Positions 25,658-34,720 of a stretch of DNA of 64,000 nucleotides are shown here, piece by piece. Origin of the DNA: Oceanobacillus iheyensis HTE831 (GTDB lineage: Bacteria > Bacillota > Bacilli > Bacillales > Amphibacillaceae); NCBI RefSeq assembly GCF_000011245.1, contig NC_004193.1:2768501-2832500 (forward strand). The letters are read 5' to 3'. The notes under the pieces are model-generated. The model worked only from the letters and a program-made list of their open reading frames with translations, was not told where the DNA came from and made no database searches. Each line of letters begins with the position of its first letter. The stretch's first letter is position 1. The position numbers and the translations under genes are program-made.

Positions 25658-26692
25658 TTACTTAATTTTGCTATTCCATTCATTTCGTATTCGATCATAA
25701 TTTTCATTCACCCAGTCGATATCAAGTTCTACCGCATGATTACTAATATTATCAACGGACAAAGGTGTCTTCGATTCGATGTCTGGATTAATCGGAATAT
25801 GATACCAGTCCGCAAGAATTTGCTGTGCATCCTCACTCAGCATAAACTCCATAAATTTCTGCCCGCCTTCAGGATTTGGTCCATCTTTTACTAGTGTCAT
25901 TGGATTAGACAGTATTGGCGTTTTATCTGGAACAATAAAGTCAACAGTCTCTCCATTCGCTTGGTGTTCATATGCCATAAAATCAAACCCAACCGCAACA
26001 TGCGCTTCTCCCATCGCTACAGCTTTTGTAGGCGCAGAACCAGAATCCGGAATTGAATTTGCTTGATCCTTTAGTTTTTGAAAATATTCCCATCCTTCTT
26101 CTTCACCATATTGCATCATATAACTAAGCACCATCAGTGTGGATGTACCAGATGCTGCTGGATTAGGAAATTGAATCTTTCCTTCCCATTTCGGATCCAA
26201 CAAATCTTCCCAAGTCTTAGGAGCTTCTTCTTCGGAAACAAGGTCGGCATTATATGAAAATCCCAGTACGAATAATTCTACCCCTGTATAATACCCATCC
26301 TGATGCTTCATTTTGATACCGTTTTCAATAACTTCCCAGTCTTCAGCACTTTCCGGAATAAAAGAAGTAATAATTTCTTTATCTACTGCAGATTCGAATG
26401 GAAGGATCCCTCCACCTCCATACCAAACGTCCGCTTGCGGATTACCCTTCTCCGCCATCATTTGATTCACCAATACATTCGTTCCTGCATAATGCACATT
26501 CACCTTACCGCCATGAACTTCTTCATATTTTTGTGCAAGCTGCTTCGTCAAATCAGGTGTCTCCGGTGAATACAACGTGATACTATCGCCTCCACCATTA
26601 TCACCATCGCCACTATCTCCCCCATCTGCACAAGCTATAAGCAGAAACAACGGTAAACCTAATACTAAAAAGAATAAAAAAAGCCTCTTCAT
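25658..26692 (-). CDS. ABC transporter substrate-binding lipoprotein (AfuA/PhnS/iron-type)
   Basis: A 344-residue binding protein starting at ATG 26692 (after AGAGGGGG). The signal peptide ends in the lipobox FLLIAC, followed by an acidic linker. Family blocks: ITLYSPETPDLTKQL, GNPQADVWYGGG, ELFVLGFSYNADLV, PKTWEDLLDPKWEGKIQFPNP and PILSNPMTLVKDGPNPEGG. There are no obvious Tyr pairs for iron. Together with the HAD phosphatase and nearby glpP, a phosphorylated organic ligand (phosphosugar, glycerol-phosphate derivative or phosphonate) is plausible. The substrate is unproven. Confidence 0.85.
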   Translation of the reverse strand: MKRLFLFFLVLGLPLFLLIACADGGDSGDGDNGGGDSITLYSPETPDLTKQLAQKYEEVHGGKVNVHYAGTNVLVNQMMAEKGNPQADVWYGGGGILPFESAVDKEIITSFIPESAEDWEVIENGIKMKHQDGYYTGVELFVLGFSYNADLVSEEEAPKTWEDLLDPKWEGKIQFPNPAASGTSTLMVLSYMMQYGEEEGWEYFQKLKDQANSIPDSGSAPTKAVAMGEAHVAVGFDFMAYEHQANGETVDFIVPDKTPILSNPMTLVKDGPNPEGGQKFMEFMLSEDAQQILADWYHIPINPDIESKTPLSVDNISNHAVELDIDWVNENYDRIRNEWNSKIK

Positions 26693-26730
26693 ATAAGACA
26701 ACCCCCTCTTGCTATATTTATATCTCATAA

Positions 26731-26788
26731 AAAAAGAGAAAAGACCAAATAATCCCTAAAATATAAGGGGAAAATTTAATCTTCTCTC
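26731..26788 (-). terminator. Terminator-like hairpin in the leader of the ABC operon
   Basis: On the minus strand an outer stem AGAGAA/TTCTCT (26782-26787 with 26735-26740) and an inner stem CCCCT/AGGG are followed at once by TTTTTTT (from 26735 downwards). It lies between the candidate promoter and the binding-protein start, and no gene ends close upstream. A terminator in a leader fits antitermination control; the nearby GlpP is one candidate, but this is inference. Confidence 0.5.
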
Positions 26789-26799
26789 GTCATCTCTGA

Positions 26800-26828
26800 G
26801 ATATATGAAGTTATACACATCATAGCAA
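26800..26828 (-). promoter_or_regulatory. Candidate promoter of the ABC operon
   Basis: On the minus strand TTGCTA (26823-26828), 17 bases, TATATC (26800-26805). It would start transcription just before the hairpin at 26735-26788, giving a leader of about 100 bases. Confidence 0.45.
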
Positions 26829-26935
26829 GCGGCTATGTATTTGTGAATAGCGAAAGATAGGAAGTTTTGTAGAAAATTGAAGTGTTAATTTACTTTTCAA
26901 GAAAACAATACCCATATATCAAACATAGATCGTAC

Positions 26936-27082
26936 TATTTGATTTCCATTGCAGACGGACACTTTCCACGGGCCCAGCATCAGTTAACTTAGAAAATAAG
27001 TACACTTTTCCAAGTGGATCTTCTGCTCGTGCTTTCCCGTTGGAGTCGCCGTCTTTCATTTCAATCAAAACCCTAGTATGCT
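26936..27082. repeat. Dispersed repeat R2 (copy A)
   Basis: Begins TTTGATTTCCATTGCAGACG and ends CCGTCTTTCATTTCAATCAA, forming terminal inverted repeats. The interior includes CAGTTAACTTAGAAAA and CAAGTGGATCTTCTGC. It matches the minus strand of 55650-55790 along its whole length, with scattered differences. No coding potential. Confidence 0.75.
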
Positions 27083-27124
27083 CATCATATAATTTAGAAT
27101 ATGAACTTGATTCGATAAAAATAT

Positions 27125-27168
27125 AAAAGCGCCAACGATTTCGAATAAAAATTCGCCGACGCTTTTTA
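27125..27168 (-). terminator. Terminator after yjfB-like gene
   Basis: AAAAGCG(C)C...CGATTTCGAA pairs with TTCG...CG(A)CGCTTTTT across an AT loop. It works in either direction; on the minus strand it follows the motility gene. Confidence 0.7.
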
Positions 27169-27191
27169 TGTTGTTTGCATGAAGTAAATTT

Positions 27192-27368
27192 TTATCCTTT
27201 TATATCTATAGATTGACCTAGGTTAGGATGCATCGGCTGATCGAGCATTTTTAATAAATCCGAACCTTGTTGCTCCGATTGATCCATTACCTTATTCATC
27301 AAGCCAAAGGATATTTGTTGCTTTACATTCGCCTGACTCATTGCAATGGATAATCCTGCTATGTCCAT
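27192..27368 (-). CDS. yjfB: YjfB-family putative motility protein
   Basis: A 58-residue protein, ATG 27368 preceded by GAGGTG. It begins MDIAGLSIAMSQANVKQQIS and continues with LMNKVMDQSEQQGSDLLKML, the pattern of the small YjfB motility family. Its place directly downstream of flagellin supports a flagellar link. The biochemical role of the family is not known to me. Confidence 0.8.
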   Translation of the reverse strand: MDIAGLSIAMSQANVKQQISFGLMNKVMDQSEQQGSDLLKMLDQPMHPNLGQSIDIKG

Positions 27369-27405
27369 GTACGTCACCTCGTCTATTAAATATTCATACT
27401 TAAAA

Positions 27406-27440
27406 GAAAAGACTCTACTAAGAAAGTAGAGTCTTTATAA
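27406..27440 (-). terminator. Terminator of flagellin gene
   Basis: GACTCTACT (27411-27419) pairs with AGTAGAGTC (27425-27433), flanked by AAAA/TTTT runs usable in both directions. Confidence 0.85.
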
Positions 27441-27450
27441 TAAGGTTATA

Positions 27451-28467
27451 TTATTGAAGTAATTGTAATACACCTTGTGGTTGTTGATTTGCTTGTGCAA
27501 GCATTGATTGAGCTGCTTGAGAAAGAATGTTATTCTTCGTGAATTCCATCATTTCTTTCGCCATATCAACGTCACGGATACGAGATTCTGCAGCAGTTAA
27601 GTTCTCAGCAGAAGTTCCTAAGTTGTTGATAGTGTGCTCTAAACGATTTTGTACTGCACCAAGGTTAGAACGTTGAGCGGATACAGTTTGGATAGCTGAA
27701 TCAATTGTAGTAATTGCTGCATCTGCTTGATCACGATTTGAAATGTTAATTCCTACACTACCTGTAGTATCAGCAGCGAATGCTTCATCTGCTGCAACAA
27801 CTAAGTTTCCAGCTCCATCATAGTACCCAGCTGCTTGTACATCATCTTCAGTAGCAGGAGTCCCGCTTAAATCATCACCGACATTAATAGCATCTTCAAA
27901 AGTTGCTGTTGATCCATCAGAGAACTCAATCTCTGTAGCACTTGTAGCAGTATACGTATCTCCAACTTTTAGTGCACCTGCAGACATTTCACCTACAGAA
28001 ATACTAATATTTTGTCCGGAGTTAGCTCCAATTTGGAAAGTAGCTGAGAAATCACCATCTAATAGAGTTTGCGTATTAAATTCAGTATCAGATGAAATAC
28101 GAGTAATTTCTTCTGCTAATTGATCTACTTCTTTTTGAAGTTCTGCACGGTCTGCTTCAGTGTTAGTATCACTTGAACTTTGTACAGCTAATTCACGCAT
28201 ACGTTGAAGGATAGAATGAGTTTCATTCAATGCTCCTTCAGCAGTTTGAATTAAAGAAATACCGTCTTGTGCGTTTTTAGTAGCCATTTCTAGACCATTA
28301 ATTTGTCCACGCATTTTCTCAGAGATTGCTAGACCTGCAGCGTCATCTCCAGCTTTGTTGATTTGAAGTCCTGAAGAAAGCTTTTCTAAAGATCCTTGAA
28401 CTCCGCCTTGATTTGCTCCTAATTGACGATGTGCATTAAGAGCTGAAATGTTGTGATTGATAATCAT
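27451..28467 (-). CDS. hag: Flagellin
   Basis: A 338-residue flagellin, the filament subunit exported by the flagellar type III system. The N-terminal D0/D1 (MIINHNISALNAHRQLGAN, then LQINKAGDDAAGLAISEKMRGQI) and C-terminal D1/D0 (AQRSNLGAVQNRLEHTINNL, then NILSQAAQSMLAQANQQPQG) are conserved. The central 170-235 region is short, acidic and variable. It has its own sigma-D promoter, a structured leader with two CsrA-type hairpins, and a terminator, so it is a single-gene unit. Confidence 0.95.
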   Translation of the reverse strand: MIINHNISALNAHRQLGANQGGVQGSLEKLSSGLQINKAGDDAAGLAISEKMRGQINGLEMATKNAQDGISLIQTAEGALNETHSILQRMRELAVQSSSDTNTEADRAELQKEVDQLAEEITRISSDTEFNTQTLLDGDFSATFQIGANSGQNISISVGEMSAGALKVGDTYTATSATEIEFSDGSTATFEDAINVGDDLSGTPATEDDVQAAGYYDGAGNLVVAADEAFAADTTGSVGINISNRDQADAAITTIDSAIQTVSAQRSNLGAVQNRLEHTINNLGTSAENLTAAESRIRDVDMAKEMMEFTKNNILSQAAQSMLAQANQQPQGVLQLLQ

Positions 28468-28473
28468 AATTTT

Positions 28474-28518
28474 CTACCTCCATGTAGTTGTTTTTTTCAG
28501 GTCACGTCCTTGTGTCCT
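28474..28518 (-). promoter_or_regulatory. Two CsrA-type hairpins in the hag leader
   Basis: On the minus strand CTAC-ATGGAG-GTAG (28474-28487) places the Shine-Dalgarno GGAGG in a hairpin loop. Just upstream, AGGACACAAGGACGTGACCT (28499-28518) folds with GGA in the loop AAGGAC. Two hairpins with GGA loops, one covering the ribosome site, match the known CsrA control of B. subtilis hag (in which FliW relieves CsrA). Confidence 0.7.
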
Positions 28519-28652
28519 GATCATCTATATTAACCATTTAGGTCAATATCAAAATAAACCGATTGTGACTTGCTTGAGCTTCCCCCTCAAACACTTGTCT
28601 TTCTTTAACGTTAAGGCCCTAACCAATCATCTCTTTAGATGATCTATTTACT

Positions 28653-28679
28653 ATATCGGATCAACTAATAAAAGGTTTA
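28653..28679 (-). promoter_or_regulatory. Sigma-D promoter of hag
   Basis: On the minus strand TAAA (28676-28679), 15-base spacer, then TCCGATAT (28653-28660). This is one mismatch from the TAAA-N15-GCCGATAT sigma-D consensus. The transcript would have a leader of about 180 bases with a hairpin ATCATCT/AGATGAT near its start (28626-28643). Confidence 0.85.
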
Positions 28680-29092
28680 ATAGTTTTTTAAAAATATTTT
28701 TTCTAATGGAATTAAATTCTTTAACTGCATGTTGTCATTAAATAGTAAAACGATTTAGTACTTCATTCCCTTCACAACTGAACAGTTATTCATGTATAAT
28801 TATTTAAATTCAAGATTCTTTTAAATGAACTTCTCCATCACATACATTTATTATTAACTAATTAATTGGTTAAACCGAAGATATAAATACATAACTAGTT
28901 GAAGTAAAGTCTATATTATTTATTTTTACAAATATTTACAAAAAATTCCCATAATATTATAATAGGTATTAAGAACTGTATGATATCTGATTTTGTCAGC
29001 AGTGTAAGTGTCATCTATTTATGAGGAAGATATCACATTATAGTTCTTGCCGTATCCAGCAGCAAGAAGTTGAATATTGGAGAGGGCGTGCA
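28680..29092. other. AT-rich divergent gap between hag and the Spo0E-like gene
   Basis: Very AT-rich sequence with many short T and A runs. It should hold the promoter of the 29093 gene. No open reading frame or repeat recognised. Confidence 0.4.
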
Positions 29093-29281
29093 ATGATGAC
29101 CAAAGTAGATAAATTGAATCAACAAGTAGAAGCTACACGAAGAGAAATGTATGCAGCATATGAACAAAATCCCAATGACCCTTATGTGCTTCAACTATCA
29201 CAGTCATTAGACCATCTATTAAATGAACTCACGCACGCTTTAAACGAACATCCCAGAAACAATATTAGCCGAAATTTATAA
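29093..29281 (+). CDS. Spo0E-family aspartyl-phosphate phosphatase
   Basis: Starts at ATG 29093 or 29096 after GGAGAGGG; about 62 residues, the size of the family. Helix-turn-helix pattern KLNQQVEATRREMYAAYEQ, then VLQLSQSLDHLLNEL, containing the SQxLD signature. Such proteins dephosphorylate Spo0A~P and delay sporulation. A longer in-frame reading upstream lacks a ribosome site. Confidence 0.85.
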   Translation: MMTKVDKLNQQVEATRREMYAAYEQNPNDPYVLQLSQSLDHLLNELTHALNEHPRNNISRNL

Positions 29282-29298
29282 AACTTATCATGCAATCA

Positions 29299-29383
29299 AA
29301 AAGACAGGAGCTTTGCTTGGCTATACGAATAGTAGTAATCATCTATCCGTGCAGCCATCTTCATAAGCTCCTGTCTTTTTTTA
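29299..29383. terminator. Bidirectional terminator between Spo0E-like gene and chemoreceptor
   Basis: AAGACAGGAGCTT (29301-29313) pairs with AAGCTCCTGTCTT (29364-29376), with A- and T-runs on the flanks and a 50-base loop. Confidence 0.8.
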
Positions 29384-29393
29384 TGCTACATAG

Positions 29394-31349
29394 TTAATAA
29401 TTATATTTTGCGATTTTTTCGGTTAACTCTTCTGCCATATCTGTTAAAGATTTGGCTGAAGCAGAGATTTCCTCCATGGATGCTAGTTGTTCTTCTGTTG
29501 AAGCTGCTACTTCTTCAGAGGATGCGGCATTACTTCTTGCAATGTTTGCTAAATCGATCGCTGTTGCAGTGACTTGTTGTACTGCTGCAGCCATTTCTTC
29601 AGAGATGGCAGTTACTTCTTCTACTTGTGGTCGGATTTTAATACTCGTCTGCATAATTTGACCAAATTTATCTATTGCATCATAGGACACTTCTACACCT
29701 GAAGTAACCTTATCTGTTACGGTTGACATTCCATCCACTGTTGTTTGGATATCATGTTGAATTCCTTCTAGAATAACGTTAATATCATTTGCCGAGTTCT
29801 GTGATTGCTCCGCTAGTTTACGGACTTCATCAGCAACAACTGCGAATCCCCTTCCATGTTCTCCAGCTCTCACTGCTTCAATTGCAGCATTTAACGCTAG
29901 TAGGTTAGTTTGTTCGGAGATATCCGTAATTGCGCTTAGTATTGTAGTTACTTCTTTCGAACGTTCTAATAAAGACCCAATCATTTGATTCGAGTTGGAC
30001 ACAGACTCCTGAATTGCATTCATCTGTTCTAAAGTATTGTGTACCGCTTGTCCACCAACCTCTGCTTGACTATTCATTTCTTCCACATAACCTGATACCG
30101 CTGTTGCACTATCAACAATTTTTTCGACTCCTGCTGATACTTCTTCTAAAGAATTAGCACTTTCTTCGGTACCATTCAGTTGACTTTCAGCACTAGAAGA
30201 AACTTCTTGAATTGCTGTTGACACTTGCTCCGTTGAGCTTGTCATTTGATCTGCATTGGCATTTAATTGTTCTGCAGAAGCGGCTACTTGTTGTGCATTA
30301 AATTCTACATCACGAATTAGTTCCTTTAGACCGTCTTGCATTTGATTAAAGGCCATTCCTAACTGACCAATTTCATCGTTTGTTCTCACATCAATAGTCT
30401 GAGTTAAATCACCAGTGCTAATGATAAGTGCTGTTTCTTTCAACGCATGAATCGGTTTCAATACAGATCGAATAATAAGGAGTATCATAATGCCTCCTAA
30501 AATGGTGGAACCTATGACGAGGCCTAATGTTGTCCAAAAAACAGGCAACATCATGTCTTTGATTTCTCCTCGATCCATCGTTCCGACAACCTTCCAACCT
30601 GTCAGCTCATTTGTATCAAAGTGTAAGAGCTTATCATCACTATGGTACGTATAGGTTAACTCACCATTTTTGTTCTCATATATTTTGCTATAAATTTCTT
30701 CTTCACCCTTCGTACCAGCTTCTTGCTCTGGATGATAAATAATATTTTGCGCTTGATCTAATAAAATAACATAGCCATCTTCACCAATATTTACTCCAGA
30801 TGCGATTTCTTGAATATAGTCAATCGATAAATCTAATGCTACGACCCCTGATCCATCTTCCATTGCTTTAGATACTGTAACCACAAGTTCCCCAGTGCTT
30901 GCTGCATGATATGGATCAGAAATAATCACATTATCTTGGTTTTCCATCGAAGCCACGTACCATGGACGTTCTGTTGGATCATAGCTTGAGTCTTGAACCA
31001 AGGAAGGCTCTTGCAAGAAATCTCCTGTCTCTGTACCAATAAATACACTTAATACTTCTGGTCGTAATTCTATATACTGCATAAAACGTTGAAAGACTTG
31101 TTCGCCGTCATCTTCATACATGGATGCTTGTATTTGCTCTGCAAAAACCTCTAAATCAAATACTTTTGATTATAATGTATTATTTGTTGTCTGTTGAATG
31201 ATTTCTATACTTTCATCAATAGAATCTTCCATTTGATTTTCAAAGATATTGGAAGAACTAAAATACGTTAACCAACCAATTAAAGATCCAGGAATAACTA
31301 ACATTAAAACAAGTGATAAAATAAGCTTGAATCGAATCCCCTTTTTCAT
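29394..31349 (-). pseudogene. Methyl-accepting chemotaxis protein interrupted by an in-frame stop
   Basis: ATG 31349 (after AAAGGG) opens a transmembrane receptor of about 651 codons. Span 1 is at about residues 6-27; codon 60 is TAA (31170-31172), and the same frame continues at once [16 protein letters not shown] and then [13 protein letters not shown]. The rest is complete: a dCache sensor ([32 protein letters not shown]), span 2, HAMP ([20 protein letters not shown]) and a signalling domain with [34 protein letters not shown]. Only one base substitution (for example GAA to TAA) separates it from an intact gene. The next ATG (31121) lacks a ribosome site, so restart is unlikely. Confidence 0.85.
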
Positions 31350-31600
31350 AAAAACCCTTTTCACCTGAGCATCTCCCTTTACATTATAATGAAACTTCTC
31401 TCACTCCTCTTTATATTTCGGTTCTTTGAAATGGAAAATAAATACATTCTAAAAAGATATATAATTCAGATAAATAGAAGTTTGATTTATCCTCTTTGAT
31501 TAGACCATAAGCGTCCACCTATTTATTCATTTCACGCTTTTATAATGATACAATTAATTGCACTCTAGAAATATAAACAATAGAAAGGCAGGCATCATAT

Positions 31601-32506
31601 ATGAAGAATTATGCTTTCTTAATTTTAGGTACCTTCTTTTTTGCTGTGTCCGTAGCAATATTTGCAATGCCGAATTCATTAGCCGAAGGTGGAGTACCTG
31701 GTCTCTCACTGCTTATCTATCATAGTATGGGGATTTCTCCTGCGCTTACTACGCTCATCATAAATACACTCACCCTTTTAATTGGTTATCGTTACTTGCC
31801 ACCAGATATGATTATCAAATCAATTGTCACCATCCCGTTATTCTCGTTTTTCATTTTTGTATTAGAAGGGCTAGATACTGGCATTCCTGATCCACTTTTA
31901 GCAGCATTATTCACCGGGGTATTTACTGGAATTGGTTTTGGATTTATCTTTCGTTCCGGTAGTACAACTGGTGGTACATCAACGATCGCAAGAATGTTAA
32001 ATTATAAATTTGGTTGGGAATTAACTGGGACAAATTTCGTTTTAGATGCAGCGATTGTTCTTTCTGGGATATTTGTCATTGGTCCGCTTTACACGATGTA
32101 TACTGTTTTCGCATTATTTGTGGGAAAAAGAGTGACAGATTATGTTCTGGAAGGGTTTGAATCTAAAAAAGTAGTTCATATATTCTCTGTTAAAACAGAA
32201 GAAGTTGAAAAAGCAATCCAAACAAATCTTGGTGCGCATACGACTGTCTTAAGAGCAAAAGAAAATGAAGATGGTATAGAGGAAAACCTTATTTATGTCG
32301 CTATTCCCAAACAGCGATTGTTCTATCTAAAGAAATTAATACAAAGTATTGATGATTCAGCATTCACGGTATTTCATACAGTGAAAGACGTTACCGGCGG
32401 AAGTTTTTCAGAAGCATATCATCCAGGTCAAAAAACGTTTCGAAATAAAAAGCAGGAACAGCGATATTATAAAGAACAAGCCATTGAAGAAAAAGAAAAA
32501 AACTAA
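31601..32506 (+). CDS. YitT-family membrane protein (DUF161/DUF2179)
   Basis: A 301-residue protein with five or six spans in residues 1-190 (GIGFGFIFRSGSTTGGTSTIARML is the family signature) and a cytoplasmic DUF2179 domain (about 195-285; KVVHIFSVKTEEVEKAIQ, LIYVAIPKQRLFYLKKLI). The charged tail is rich in Lys and Glu. The family is common in bacilli (YvjA, YitT, YpjC) and its transport function is unclear. AGAAAGG precedes the ATG. Confidence 0.88.
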   Translation: MKNYAFLILGTFFFAVSVAIFAMPNSLAEGGVPGLSLLIYHSMGISPALTTLIINTLTLLIGYRYLPPDMIIKSIVTIPLFSFFIFVLEGLDTGIPDPLLAALFTGVFTGIGFGFIFRSGSTTGGTSTIARMLNYKFGWELTGTNFVLDAAIVLSGIFVIGPLYTMYTVFALFVGKRVTDYVLEGFESKKVVHIFSVKTEEVEKAIQTNLGAHTTVLRAKENEDGIEENLIYVAIPKQRLFYLKKLIQSIDDSAFTVFHTVKDVTGGSFSEAYHPGQKTFRNKKQEQRYYKEQAIEEKEKN

Positions 32507-32655
32507 TTAAAGTAGCCTTTATTCCTGCATAGTTTTTAGGCATTAATTTCAAATCTATACACATACTATATACAGACAAGGCAAATTTTTAGGTTTATTT
32601 TATTTGTATTTTGGAAATATAACTTTAAGTAAACAACAAGAAAGGATTGATAAAC

Positions 32656-32907
32656 ATGTTAAGTTTTATTTGGAGTTTAATTATAGGTGGTATTCTTGGT
32701 TGGATTGCTAGCTTGATTGTCGGAAAAGATTTACCTGGCGGGATAATTGGAAATATATTAGCAGGTTTTGTTGGTGCATGGTTAGGGTCATTGATTTTAG
32801 GAAGTTGGGGACCTGAAATTGGTGGGTTCTTTATTGTTCCTGCATTAATCGGTGCAATTATTTTAATCTTTATTGTTAGTTTCATTATGCGCGCAATAAG
32901 AAGATAA
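32656..32907 (+). CDS. GlsB/YeaQ/YmgE-family small membrane stress protein
   Basis: An 83-residue protein with three spans and the pattern IWSLIIGGILGWIASLIVGKDLPGGIIGNILAGFVGAWLG (residues 4-43) typical of transglycosylase-associated/GlsB proteins. ATG 32656 is preceded by AGAAAGGA. The family is often induced by envelope or general stress. Confidence 0.88.
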   Translation: MLSFIWSLIIGGILGWIASLIVGKDLPGGIIGNILAGFVGAWLGSLILGSWGPEIGGFFIVPALIGAIILIFIVSFIMRAIRR

Positions 32908-32940
32908 CGAACGTATACATCAAAATTAATTAATGACTAA

Positions 32941-32985
32941 AAAAGATTCCAGGTATCGTCATCAAGACGATACCTGGAATCTTTC
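32941..32985. terminator. Bidirectional terminator
   Basis: AAAGATTCCAGGTATCGTC pairs perfectly with GACGATACCTGGAATCTTT around the loop ATCAA. It serves the GlsB gene and the convergent binding-protein gene. Confidence 0.9.
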
Positions 32986-33018
32986 ACCTTAGGTTTTAAT
33001 TTACTTCTGTGAAGACCA

Positions 33019-33864
33019 TTATAAATCCAGCCCCTCTATCTCATCCATTTCTAAATTAGGCTTTTTAGAAGCATCTTCCTCAAAATATTGAATGGCCAAA
33101 TCGGATAGTGTCCCATCATTGCGCATTTCTTCGAGAACTTGATTTATTTCGGTTGTTAGCTTCGTTTCACCATTGGGGATCACAATTGATTGCTCCGTAG
33201 TTCTAAATCGTAATTCCGGATGGAGATGGATATCAAATTCAGGAAATTCGGCAATCCCAAATTTCTGCAGATAATAATCATTGATTACTACGTCTGTTCT
33301 TCCATTATGTACATCACGTAAATATGCTTCATTGGGCGCATTTCCATAAGTAACCACTTCTGCTCCAAAATGCTCTGCAATCTGACTATAGACGGTTGTT
33401 GCTCCACCGCCAGCTTTTTTCCCCTCTAAATCTTCTAATGAATTGATTCCAGAATTATCGCCTTTACGCACTACCATCGTAGTATACGAATATTTATATG
33501 GTTCACTGAAATTAAATTCCTTCTGACGTTTCTCCGTTGGTTCGATTTGATTGGCTGCAACATCAATTCTTCCGCTTTGAATTGCTGACAGCATGCTATC
33601 GACGCCCATAGTTTCAAAGGTAACATCTAAATTCAATCTCTTGGCAACTTCTCGCATCACTTCAACATCGAATCCAGTTAGTTTATCCCCTTCATAATAA
33701 GATGCAGGAAATAACGTACCAGATGTACCAACTACAATTTCTCCACTTGTATTAATTTCTTCCCATCGCTCGTCGCTTGCATTTCCTTCCTCATTATTGG
33801 AACTGCCACATGCACTTAGTATTAAAATTAAAATTAAAGTAAGGATTGATTTTATTCCTTTCAA
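33019..33864 (-). CDS. Amino-acid ABC transporter binding lipoprotein (family 3), orphan
   Basis: Starts at TTG 33864 after AGGTG; 281 residues. Lipobox ILSACGSS near residue 17. Family 3 blocks: GEIVVGTSGTLFPASYY, LTGFDVEVMREVAKRL, AIQSGRIDVAANQI, EKRQKEFNFSEPY, LEDLEGKKAGGG and the late EEMRNDGTLSDLAIQYF. It resembles cystine/polar amino acid binders such as TcyJ/TcyK. No permease or ATPase is adjacent, so it must use components encoded elsewhere or act as a solitary sensor/scavenger. Confidence 0.85.
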   Translation of the reverse strand: MKGIKSILTLILILILSACGSSNNEEGNASDERWEEINTSGEIVVGTSGTLFPASYYEGDKLTGFDVEVMREVAKRLNLDVTFETMGVDSMLSAIQSGRIDVAANQIEPTEKRQKEFNFSEPYKYSYTTMVVRKGDNSGINSLEDLEGKKAGGGATTVYSQIAEHFGAEVVTYGNAPNEAYLRDVHNGRTDVVINDYYLQKFGIAEFPEFDIHLHPELRFRTTEQSIVIPNGETKLTTEINQVLEEMRNDGTLSDLAIQYFEEDASKKPNLEMDEIEGLDL

Positions 33865-34088
33865 ACATATACACCTACTTTCACTTTTTTTTATTACAAC
33901 AAAACTCTACTTAAAATAATTAGTGTTGTCAAAATGTTTCATCACCGAATTTCTAAATGCTTATGAATATGCATAACCACATGTTATATAGTGATTATCA
34001 AGTTACATAGATTTCTCACATCCAATTTAACATTAGGCCACTGTACTGCATATGTTGTTATATAGGATTGTAGAAAAGAGGGATGCAT

Positions 34089-34445
34089 ATGAACAATGAT
34101 TCTCATGAAGATCAAGTAGTGCACCAAGAACAGCAACTAGTTCCTTATCAAACGAATGCTTTTAATTGGCACGCGCCTTATGGATATTATCCAAATTTTC
34201 GTATAGAGAATGGTGTTCCTGTTGCGCAAGATGGTGAACGCTTCATCTGGCTAGCTCCTTTTGTTGGTGGATTAGCTGGAGGATTGTTAGGTAGTGCTCT
34301 ATTTCCTGGACCTGGATATTATGGACCTCCAGGACCACCTGGGCCACCGGGACCTCCAGGGCCTCCAGGACCGCCATGGGGATATGGACCTTATCCACCA
34401 GGCTACGGACCAGGACCTTATTATTATGACGGACCGTATTACTAA
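34089..34445 (+). CDS. Collagen-like GPP-repeat small protein
   Basis: ATG 34089 follows AGAGGG with good spacing; the ATG at 34083 abuts it. The protein has 118 residues. The N-terminus is polar, followed by FIWLAPFVGGLAGGLLGSALF (a hydrophobic block, about residues 54-74), then collagen-type triplets (GPPGPPGPPGPPGPPGPP) and a GYGPYPPGYGPGPYYY tail. It is a paralogue of the gene at 7532-7810 (shared APF-GGLAGGLL block and Tyr/Pro tail). Collagen-like proteins in bacilli are often on the spore surface; the location here is inferred. Confidence 0.75.
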   Translation: MNNDSHEDQVVHQEQQLVPYQTNAFNWHAPYGYYPNFRIENGVPVAQDGERFIWLAPFVGGLAGGLLGSALFPGPGYYGPPGPPGPPGPPGPPGPPWGYGPYPPGYGPGPYYYDGPYY

Positions 34446-34481
34446 TCGTTTAAAGGTCTATACAACAATACAATGATCATA

Positions 34482-34580
34482 AGAGAATGAGACATAATGA
34501 AAATTTTTGGTCAAAAGACGAATGATCTAAAACATTCGGACTTTTCTTTTGATTAAATATGTTTGTCTCATTCTCTTTTT
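34482..34580 (+). repeat. Short form of the GAGACA inverted-repeat element, probable terminator
   Basis: AGAGAATGAGACA pairs with TGTCTCATTCTCT and is followed by T-runs; inner arms TCAAAAGACGAATG and CATTCGGACTTTTCTTTTGA also pair. It follows the collagen-like gene directly. It shares its left half with the long element at 7229-7520. Confidence 0.7.
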
Positions 34581-34720
34581 TGTTATTTTGATGAATTGTT
34601 TATAATCTATAAAATGTAAAGGCTATCAAGAATTGTTCTCGCGTACTTACTAGTTTTTTTAAAAAAAGTTTGGTATAGTGTTACTCGTATGAACAAATTA
34701 ACTTGATAGGAAGACATAGA

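Noticed and set aside
26936..27082. R2 repeat considered as an IS remnant
   Set aside because: There is no transposase fragment in any frame and the length is only about 150 bp, so a miniature repeat or structured element fits better.
28457..28642. 61-residue plus-strand open frame over the hag leader
   Set aside because: It is antisense to the flagellin leader with its sigma-D promoter and CsrA hairpins; no ribosome site.
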